A program made the position numbers and the translations under genes. The notes under the pieces were generated by a model that had not been told where the DNA came from, ran no database searches, and worked only from the letters and a program-made list of their open reading frames with translations. A stretch of 64,000 bases of DNA from Diatrype stigma (lineage: Eukaryota; Ascomycota; Sordariomycetes; Xylariales; Diatrypaceae), in NCBI GenBank assembly GCA_022225965.2, contig JAKJXP020000011.1:248001-312000 (forward strand), in the 5' to 3' direction. Within the stretch, counting starts at the first letter, position 1. Each line of letters opens with the position of its first letter. Positions 55,816 to 64,000 of this stretch are shown in pieces.

Positions 55816-57047
55816 CTAAGCTGGCATTGCCACAAGTACCCCCTTTTCTACATTATGTGCGCTTTTGCCGTCCTCCTCTTGCTTCCGCCTCTTTTCTCTA
55901 TCGTCCCGACTTTCACTTGCAGGGTCAAAATAAGCTATGGTATGTGAGTCAACAGATCCATATAACACACGACAAATTTGCAGATCACTTACGTTTCTCT
56001 CCGAACACTGTCGTGCGAATACCTCTTCGTGGGGCGTCATAATGTCCTGGGATCACACGATGCAAGACGCAGCTTTCGACACGGTCAGCAGCTCCACTCG
56101 AGTCCAGACCAGACAGTGCTGGATTACGCTTACCGGTTATCCCACATTGCCACGCTTCCGACATCCCACTTGAAACGGACATAGTGATCGTCGGCTGAGT
56201 GAATGTGGAAGTTGAAGAAGTCCAACAACTTATCGGACTCGTACTTCTTCAGTTCCGCAAATCCAGTGACGAAGCCCGGGTTCACATTCAGCGCCTTCAG
56301 ACCCGTGACCGGGTGCGTCCTGACAGCCGGGTGGTGCGTATCGATCGGCGCCCGGTTCGGCCCGACACCCCAGAGGTCCAGTATGGTATCATACTGCAGC
56401 CTCGAGGTGTGGACGGCATGGAGCCCCTCGACGAACTTCTTCATCGCGCTGCTCAGCGCGTCGTACAGGCCGTAGCCCGAGACCCAGGCGGTGTCGCCGC
56501 CGACCTCGGGGTGCTCCTCCATGCGCAGCAGCGAGTAGGATGGCGGGTTGATCTCGAAGGACGTGTCGGCGTGGAAGTCGCCCGAGGGCCAGGGGGTATA
56601 CTTGGCGATCTCGCGGTGGTCCTCGCAGCTGCCCCGGATGACGACGTGCTTGACGTCCTTCTGGGCTGGGTGGCGGTCGAGTTCGCCGTAGTGCTGGAAC
56701 AGCGCAACCTGCTTCTCCATCGTCAGGTCCTGATCGCGGAAGAAGACGACGCCGCGCTCGGTCACGAGCAGCGCGAGCTCGTCGAGCTGTGGCGGGGTCA
56801 GCTGCGAGAGCTGCACATCCTCGAGCACGGTGCCGATGGACTCAGTGATGTCCACCCGCTTCGCGACGGAGAATAGCGCCTTCTTCTCCGGGTCGGCGAA
56901 CGAAGCTCGGTCCTTCTCGGGGAATATCTCTTGTCGCGGTGCCTCTGGCGGTACGTGGTCTTTGATCTTGGGAGAAAAATGTGGATGTAATGTTATAGGA
57001 AACCCAGAATCAGGGGAGATATGCTTTCGCGACTCTAGAGAAGCCAT
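55816..57047 (-). CDS. TauD/TfdA-type Fe(II)/2-oxoglutarate dioxygenase
   Basis: Joins on the minus strand are 57047-56134, 56072-55993 and 55934-55816, giving 370 aa. Introns of 61 nt (56073-56133) and 58 nt (55935-55992) restore MWDNRCVLHRVIPGH and FGEKPYFDPASESR. The iron-binding facial triad is visible: HAD (His159, Asp161) and the distal His in CVLHR (about 309). The 2-oxoglutarate-binding Arg lies in PRRGIRTT (about 320-324). ERGVVFFRDQDLT and NPGFVTGF are further family blocks. Fungal members include taurine/sulfonate dioxygenases (JLP1-like) and a broad set of other enzymes, so the substrate is open. The tail after FDP is Arg/Lys/Glu-rich and atypical. The enzyme is probably cytosolic, with no targeting signal seen. 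Confidence 0.88.
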
Positions 57048-58214
57048 AATGAGTGGTATTTGTTTGAAACGCAGTTATATCACTACATATGCTCTGCTGG
57101 ACTCAGCCTGAACGGGCATAGGAGGGAATACGCGATTTTATACTGTATTATATATTATCTATCAGCTCATCCCCGATTCTCCTATTAGATATAATCCAGG
57201 TCGATCGACCACTGGCGATGGCGCCATCTTCGAAATTCCAAGCCTCAATCACGCAATCCGGTTCGTCTGCTGGTTATAACAAGTAGAGATGACCAACCTC
57301 GATGAACATCATTCGTTCGGGGCTTCATCTTGAGCGAGTTGCTTGGACTCATTGATAACGCCCGGCGCATCTAGTACGTCTGTCCTTGATGCAATGATAG
57401 AAATGCGGAATATGGTGGTGATGACTACCTGAATATATAGGGGGCCCTTCGGCGCAGTCTTGTTGCACGGATGACCCACTTCCCCGAGCTTCGGCGGTTT
57501 GTGTGACGAAGACCCCGCGCCGACCCCTGGGAGCTCAAGTATTTGATGCAATTCGCAGCCTGCATAAGCTCGTGCGAATATAAAATACTTGGTAGCCCAC
57601 GTCGCGCTCCGTCTCTTACTAGGCAAACCATCCCACCATTATGTGGCTTTGGCGACTCCAAGTCCAACTCCATTCCGTCTCTCCTATAATGGATGATAAA
57701 TTCATCAACTGCGAAGCGCTGCAATTGGTCGTGGGGCATCGACTGTTGCTCTAGCCTCGGACATTCTCCTCTCGATTAGTGAAAGGCTCAAATATAATAT
57801 GATTGCCTATTCGGGCGCTATAAGTCCCCCGCAATGACTTGGTTCTCCGTATTGGTGGAGATGCGGGGATGGGCCATTGCCGGTCCAGTAAAACCGATGG
57901 ATTCTAGCTTGACCGAGCCCCTGGTGCCCCGACTTGTGGGATTTATTTGGCCGATGGGAGCTCCCATAATCAAACCAAGGCAGTGGTCATGATGCCAAGG
58001 CAGGGATTGTCGGGATACGAGGTGTATCTAGCCTGTCTTATAAGAAAGCAAGACGTCAGGCGTTTGTCGCCATGACTAAAGGGCAACTGGTCAGCGCGCG
58101 CATATTCACTTCGGTACTGAGACTTCTATATGCAAGACACGAGTAGGGTATCATCGTTGTGACTTCGAAGGCCCCCTAAGACCTTTACCGCCACATCTGA
58201 TCCCGTTGAGAAAC
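57048..58214. other. Intergenic region, probable divergent promoter
   Basis: It lies between the divergently transcribed TauD-type gene and the GH127 gene. Small minus-strand frames (57309-57739) have no recognisable product. It contains TTGCCTATTCGGGCGCTA near 57803-57820, almost identical to sequence just inside the copia 5' end at 50038-50056. Confidence 0.5.
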
Positions 58215-60382
58215 ATGCAGTTCAAGGCCTGGCCCATCTTGCTTTTGGCAAGTCTCATAAGCTGCCCACTGGTTTCCGCTCAGGCTGTTCCACCAAGCCG
58301 ATATGAGACGGGAGTTTCTGCTTACACGTTCGACCTCAGCCAAGTCCAACTGACGGACAGCCGATGGATGGACAACCAGGAGCGCACGCTGAGCTACCTG
58401 AAGTCCGTCGATGTCGACCGGCTCCTGTACAACTTCCGGGCGAACCACGGGTTGTCCACGAACAACGCCCAGGCCAACGGCGGCTGGGATGCGCCGGACT
58501 TCCCCTTTCGAACGCACATGCAGGGGCACGTCCTCACCGCCTGGGCGCAGTGCTGGGCGACGCTTCGGGACGAGGAGTGTCGAGATCGCGCAGTCTACTT
58601 CACAGAAGAGTTGGCCAAGTGCCAGGACAACAACGGGAAGGTCGGTTTCAGCTCGGGATACCTGTCAGGCTTTCCAGAGTCCGAGTTCACGGCTCTCGAG
58701 GACCGCACGCTCAGCAATGGCAATGTTCCCTACTACGCTGTCCATAAGACTCTGGCAGGCCTCCTCGATGTATGGCGCCATATCGGGGATGAGACCGCCC
58801 GGAAGGTCCTGCTGTCCTTGGCCGAATGGGTTTACGAGCGAACTAGCAAATTGAGCTATGATCAAATGCAAGGTGAGCCAACGTCAGGGGTTTCTGTCCA
58901 GATTCCAGGAAATATCTGCTAACTTCGACCCTTCCAGAAATGATGTCTACGGAGTTCGGCGGGATGAACGACGTCCTGGCCGAGTTATACTACTGGGACG
59001 GAGACGAAAAATGGCTCGAGGCCGCGCAGCGCTTCGATCATGCGTCCGTGTTCGACCCCTTAGCTTCGGATCGAGACCAACTCAACGGGCTGCACGCCAA
59101 CACCCAAGTGCCCAAGTGGATGGGCGCCGCCCGCGAGTATAAGCAGACGGGGACGACCAGGTACCGGGAAATCGCGCAGAACGCGTGGGACATCACCGTG
59201 CACGAGCACACCTACGCCATCGGCGGCAACAGCCAGGCCGAGCACTTCCACGAGCCCGACGCCATCGCGTCGTACCTCACCGACGACACGTGCGAGGCGT
59301 GCAACACGTACAATATGCTGAAGCTCACGCGCGAGCTCTGGACGCTGATGCCCAACTCTTCGTACTTCGACTTCTACGAGCACGCCTTGCTTAATCATCT
59401 GCTGGGCCAACAGGACTCGCATTCGAGTCATGGACATATCACCTATTTCACGCCCCTCAAGGCGGGTGGTCGCCGCGGCGTTGGTCCTGCCTGGGGTGGT
59501 GGGACTTGGTCGACTGATTGTAAGCTGAAATTTATCTATTTGGAACATAATCGCAAGCTGCAGTTGTTCTCTGGGGGTAACATAGGGGTGCTAGATCAGC
59601 AGATGCAGATTCGAGATATCGTACTAACTTCCATTGCAAATAGATGACTCATTTTGGTGCTGCCAGGGCACTGGTGTCGAGGTTAGTTGCCACTCAAGGC
59701 CCCCTGTATCGAGCTTACCATTGACGTAGCGATAGACAAACACGAAATTGATGGACTCTATTTACGCCTACGACGATTCCTCCCTCTACGTCAACCTCTT
59801 CACCCCGTCGAAGCTGAACTGGTCGCAGCGTAACACCATGATCACGCAGGTTACGAGCTTCCCTGTTGGCGGTGAATAATCCCCCACTTCTTCAGCAATC
59901 CCGGAAAGAGATATGCTAACAACTCTACTTCAGATACGATAACCCTGACCGTCACCGGCAGCGGCACCTGGGATCTGAAGATCCGCATCCCGTCGTGGAC
60001 ATCCGACGCGACGATCGCCGTCAACGACGAGCCAGCATCCGAGGGCACGCCCGGCACCTACAGCACAGTCTCGAGGGCGTGGCAGTCCGGAGACACGGTG
60101 ACCGTGCGGCTGCCGATGGGCCTGCGACTCATCGCTGCCAACGACGACGCGAAGGTGGCAGCGGTCGCCTTCGGCCCCGTCGTGCTGTCCGGAAACTACG
60201 GCGACACGGCGCTGTCGGCGAACCCCTCGCTTGATCTAGGCTCCGTAACGCGCACGAGCGACTCCGCGCTCGAGTTCACGGGGACGGCGGATGGCGCGAC
60301 GGTCAGCTTGAGTCCGTTCTATGATGCCCATGGGTATAACTACGCGGTGTACTGGCAAACTAGTGGTAGCCTCTCGGGATGA
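58215..60382 (+). CDS. Secreted GH127-family glycosidase (beta-L-arabinofuranosidase-like)
   Basis: Five exons join 58215-58872, 58938-59519, 59644-59681, 59736-59871 and 59934-60382, giving 620 aa. The introns are 65, 124, 54 and 62 nt, three with CTAAC branch sites. The ATG at 58215 gives a signal peptide (MQFKAWPILLLASLISCPLVSAQA). Family blocks are QLTDSRWMDNQERTLSYL, WDAPDFPFRTHMQGHVLTAW, VPYYAVHKTLAGLLD, STEFGGMNDVLAELY, TCEACNTYNMLKLTR and, restored only by splicing the 38-nt third exon, DSFWCCQGTGVE. In characterised GH127 enzymes a Glu and three Cys form a zinc site and one Cys is the nucleophile. Cys338, Cys419 and Cys420 with Glu339 or a nearby Glu are the likely counterparts. The C-terminal part is a beta-sandwich domain. 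The likely role is removal of L-arabinofuranose from plant hydroxyproline-rich glycans or pectin. Confidence 0.9.
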
Positions 60383-61316
60383 GCCATATAGAAGTTTATA
60401 TTTCCTTAAAGCATTATAATAAGTCGGGATCTTCTTCATATACGAAGGTGCGGCCTAAAGGTCTTCGGTCTGCGTTAAAATCCTACCCAATAGAAATACC
60501 TTCAGTAGCTACCAGGGAAGAATAGCGGAAGCCATAGTGACTGGGAACATTGAAAAATAATAAGGGGATTATTCGCTTGCATACTCCGCCCGGGGTCGAG
60601 ATCGCATTTCTCGGATTCCCGGGGTTGGTTTGTATGTCCCGTGGCCCGTGGCCCGTGGGTGTCCCGTGTAGGAAAAACGTCCGGTTTGTCGGTACTTCGT
60701 AGTTCCAAGTCCACTGGAGAGAGAAGACATGTCCGTCCACAGGTTCTGGACTCATCCGCCCAAGTACATATTGATATCCTCTCTCGCTTCCTAAGGAAGG
60801 TTGTTGAACTTGTTCAGCTCGCTCCAGTTGAACCAAAATCAGATTTCGAGTCAAGATGATTGGTTGTTGACTGGTTGCCGCGATGGATCCATTGCCAGGG
60901 GCGTCCGCGTCAGACCTGCGTGAGCGAAGAAACATGCCTCGACTGGCCAAAAATGATGCGCGAATATACATGACATCGCGAATAGGCTGAAAAGCACATT
61001 CGGGAAGTGTTTGATTGGGTTACAACCACGTGCTATTAAGCATCCAGTATGATCCAGGCATCTCGGTGAGAGAAATTTGGAGAAGCACGGAACTGGTAAA
61101 GGACGTGCATGATGTGGTCCTCCGTGCATATCGTGCATATCGGCAGTAGTATCCATGTCCCACATGATCTCCAGCAGATTCCCGTTCCGAGCATAGGTAT
61201 TAGGTGTATCCAACGGCCACCAAATGTTGACTCATCATCCTATCTCTCACCATAACAGTACTGATAGTCACTAGAGATCGAGAGTTACGCATACGCACCT
61301 TGTGTAAACTGCAGCT
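60383..61316. other. Intergenic region
   Basis: No supported gene. It includes a small CCCGTGG repeat (about 60639-60656). Minus-strand frames at 60483-60971 and 60851-61213 lack recognisable features. Confidence 0.5.
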
Positions 61317-63252
61317 ATGGGAGCATACAGCATTGGACTCACCGATGCCCCAGTGTCGCTGATTGTCGCGACGCTGGTCTTCGTCGGAGCGCTTCTCTGG
61401 CCCCGCTTGATCAAAGAAGTGAAGCTGCGGCACTTCCCTCTCGTGGGCGAGGAGCATAATCGCACCAAGCGAGTGAGGAACTACTTCTTCTCGGCTGCAA
61501 CAGTCTATCAAGAAGGATATCAGAAGTTCAAGGAAAAGATTCACCGACTGACGACACTATCTGGTCTGTCAGTCCCTGCCAACGATGGAGTGACTTTATC
61601 ACTGACTAGCGAATACCTAGGGGACCACATCATCATCCCGAACCGTTACCTCGATGAACTGAGGCAGCTACCCGATGATACCATTGATGTCCTCCATACA
61701 TTCAAAGATGTACGGCATCTAGCCACTTCAGGAGCGAAGGTCAAGGCTAACTTCGCAGACTCTCGAAAATGACTACACCGCAGTGTTTCCAGCGAAGCCA
61801 TTGACGGTAGTAGTGAATAATACAGTGAAGGCAGACTTGATACGGGCTCTCCGTTAGTTCACACGACTAAGCTCCCATTTGAAGTACGTAAGATGGGCTA
61901 ACATCCGACTCTAGCAAGATTGACGGGCCGGCTCACGGACGAGGTCGAACGCGCTGTGAAGTCAGAGCTTCCCCAGTGTGATGACTGGACACCAGTCAAG
62001 ATCACGGATCCTCTGCTCAACATCGTGACGATCGTTTCCGGCCTCATATTCCTAGGCCCGGACCTGTGCCGACAGCCAGAGTACATTCGTGCTGCCGTCG
62101 ACTACACGATTGATATCACCAATGCCGTGGGCAAGTTGAAAGAATGGCCCTGGTGGATGAGACCAATAATGAGCCGGATTATCCCCGAGGTTGTGAGGCT
62201 TGGAAGCTACCGGAAGGAGATGAAGGTGTTCCTGGAACCGGTCATCAAGGAGAGGGGACGGTTGAAGGCTGCGGGAGAGCCGCTACCAGACGACACGCTT
62301 CAGTGGCTGCTGAATAGAGCTGAAGCCGCTGGTATCACCGACATAGCAGACATCACGCACATGCAGCTCCTTCTCACGATGGCGGCGATACACACGACCA
62401 CACTCACTGCGACTAGGATGTAAGTGAACAAGATATGAGACTATGGCGTCGCAAGCTTACTTATATGTAGTTTATACGATCTGGCGGCCCACCCGGATGC
62501 CGTAGAGGCTATCCGAAAAGAGATCCGGGCAGTCCTCAACGACAATGGCGGCGTGATGACAACCAAGGCACTATTCGACATGAAGCTTACCGACAGCGTC
62601 ATGCGCGAGTCCCAGCGCCTCAACCCTCCATTTTCCGGTTCGTTCATCATCTTTGCTTTGATGCCAGGCAGCCCACCCTACTAACGCCAGCATAGATGGT
62701 TTCCGAAGATACACGCTCAAGCCGATAACGCTGAAAGACGGGACTTACATCCCCGCGCACTCCTACATCGAGGCCGCGAACACGCCAGCGTTGCAAGATC
62801 CGAACCATTACCCTAATCCTGAGGTCAGCACTACATTGCGCTGTGCACCATCCCCCCCCCCCTCTCTCCCCATCCCCCATGCCATATCACACTTGAGCCT
62901 TTCAACAACTAACCTCGCCCGACCCGCCTCGCAGGAATTCGATCCGTACCGCTTCTACAAGCTGCGCACCACGGACGTACCGGATCCGATCGGCTACCGG
63001 AACCGAGAGCAGTACCAGTTCGTCAGCGTCACGAAAGAGAACATGAGCTTCGGGTTCGGTCGACACGCCTGTCCGGGCCGGTTCTTCGCCGCCAACGAGA
63101 TTAAGTTAATCCTAGCCCGGTTGCTTCTGGACTACGATGTCAAGATGCCCGAGGGTGTCGAAACGCCGTATAAGAACCTCTCCATAGGCGTCGTCAACGC
63201 CACGGATGTTACGAAGGAGATCCTGCTGAGGAGGGTGAGGGGCTCAGCATGA
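61317..63252 (+). CDS. Cytochrome P450 monooxygenase (ent-kaurene oxidase/CYP503-CYP68-like)
   Basis: Seven exons join 61317-61563, 61621-61709, 61759-61852, 61915-62419, 62471-62637, 62696-62823 and 62935-63252, giving 515 aa. Introns are 57, 49, 62, 51, 58 and 111 nt; those of 57 and 111 nt keep the frame if unspliced. Splicing restores HRLTTLSGDHIIIPNRYLDELR, FKDTLENDYTAVFP, ALPRLTGRLTDEVE, RILYDLAAHP and NPEEFDPYRFYKLR. An N-terminal membrane segment (SLIVATLVFVGALLW) is present. Other motifs are I-helix AAIHTT (about residue 300), K-helix ESQR (about 357) and the heme loop FGFGRHACPGRFFAANE with the ligand Cys near 457. AAIHTT plus FGxGRHACPGRFFAxNE is the pattern of fungal kaurene-oxidase-like and related secondary-metabolism P450s. 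No terpene synthase or other backbone gene is in view, though the window ends soon after. Confidence 0.88.
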
Positions 63253-64000
63253 GGCGGCACATGTCCTTGCCCAAGTAGAATCCAATTGATTCAGAGTTCT
63301 GCAGGCAGGTGAGTTTGGGGTAGTTATGAATATAACAAGTGAGGGTTCTCAGGGGGTGACCTCAAAGCTAGCGCGGAGAGAAAACTCGTGTCTCAAGGAA
63401 ATGCAGGGCCTCCCAGTCCACAATGGCGTTGTCGTCTCCGCATTACGTGCATTTCTCGGTGTTCTCTCTGGGTTTGCTACCCTGCACCTGATCAGACCAC
63501 AGTCTTCTTCTGGAGCCGTACGCATGTTCATCAACAACTAATGCCGAGGGAAGTGTGAGGAATGCACTGATACACGACATGCATGACATGAAGTGTTTAC
63601 ATTGGATCAGAGTGACAGCCCAGACTCCAGGGTGTCAAACGTAGTCTCTGGCTGACACGTCTCACCGATCAACTCTCGTAGAAGCTAGGTAAACATCACA
63701 ACACAACAATATGCGGTATCGTTCGAGGCTCTTAGGATCAGGCCTGCTTAGGATGAAGGAGATACAATTCGCTGTGTCAGCTAGTAGTTTTGCAGTGTCC
63801 CACTTTCCCACTTTTGAACGGCTGGCACACGTCAACGTCGCCATCACCGCCATTGCTGCCATTTAACTGCGCCGCATTGAGGCCCTTGTCATTTCTTCGA
63901 GACTGGGCCAAAGCTTGAGGCCATGTTTCTAGAAACCTGCGCGCCGCCGCAATTGGAGGTAACTAGGCACTTCTAGTCAGTGTAAATCCACCGAGGCTAA
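63253..64000. other. 3' flank to window end
   Basis: No supported gene. Frames at 63326-63541 (plus), 63349-63537 (minus) and 63662-63862 (minus) have no recognisable product; the first two overlap on opposite strands. Confidence 0.5.

Noticed and set aside
56199..56876. Plus-strand 225-codon frame opposite the TauD-type gene
   Set aside because: Shadow frame caused by GC-rich third positions; the minus strand has unmistakable dioxygenase motifs.
59060..59548. Minus-strand frame opposite the GH127 gene
   Set aside because: Shadow frame; the plus strand carries the conserved GH127 blocks.

Overview
The window reads as nuclear DNA of a filamentous ascomycete (Pezizomycotina). Genes carry short introns (about 49-135 nt) with GTRNGT-like donors and CTAAC/CTGAC branch sites. 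The gene families are typically fungal (DUF3712, DUF8021, Rhodopsin/PTH11-like, STAND-type N-terminus with ankyrins, fungal P450s, GH127). Gene islands of near-balanced GC alternate with very AT-rich blocks in which TE copies differ almost only by C/T and G/A transitions, the signature of repeat-induced point mutation (RIP). The species cannot be named from this sequence.

Layout. 1-3.35 kb: RIP-ruined MULE transposase relic (minus strand). 3.8-6.36 kb: two low-complexity satellite arrays arranged head to head as a huge inverted repeat. 6.4-12.35 kb: gene island with a DUF3712 gene (a first exon is recovered here) and an orphan gene. 12.77-15.14 kb: short non-autonomous LTR element with 197-bp LTRs. 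15.1-25.25 kb: gene island with an ankyrin protein carrying a STAND-type N-terminus, a small membrane-anchored protein, a P450 and a secreted DUF8021 protein. 25.5-50.46 kb: one nested TE complex. 50.5-64 kb: gene island with a Rhodopsin-domain membrane protein, an F-box/ankyrin protein, a TauD-type dioxygenase, a secreted GH127 glycosidase and a second P450.

The nest resolves into layers. A Ty1/copia element (minus strand, 386-bp LTRs, perfect TAAGA target duplication) is split inside its integrase by about 18.3 kb bounded by ~107-bp inverted repeats. That insert carries a Helitron-type Rep/Pif1-helicase reading frame on the plus strand. Its left inverted repeat is itself split by a Ty3/gypsy element (227-bp LTRs, perfect GAAAT duplication). 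Its Rep-helicase frame is split by a 653-bp TRIM (181-bp LTRs, perfect AGCAT duplication). Long terminal inverted repeats around a Helitron-type Rep/Hel frame are not expected for canonical Helitrons and are the most unusual signal in the window.

Exon structures were built by hand from splice signals and reading-frame continuity; several restore family motifs exactly (P450 helix junctions, GH127 CCQGTG, TauD distal His/Arg). No database searches or transcripts were available. All TE proteins are non-functional relics, and element ends were called by matching LTR lengths and target duplications by eye.
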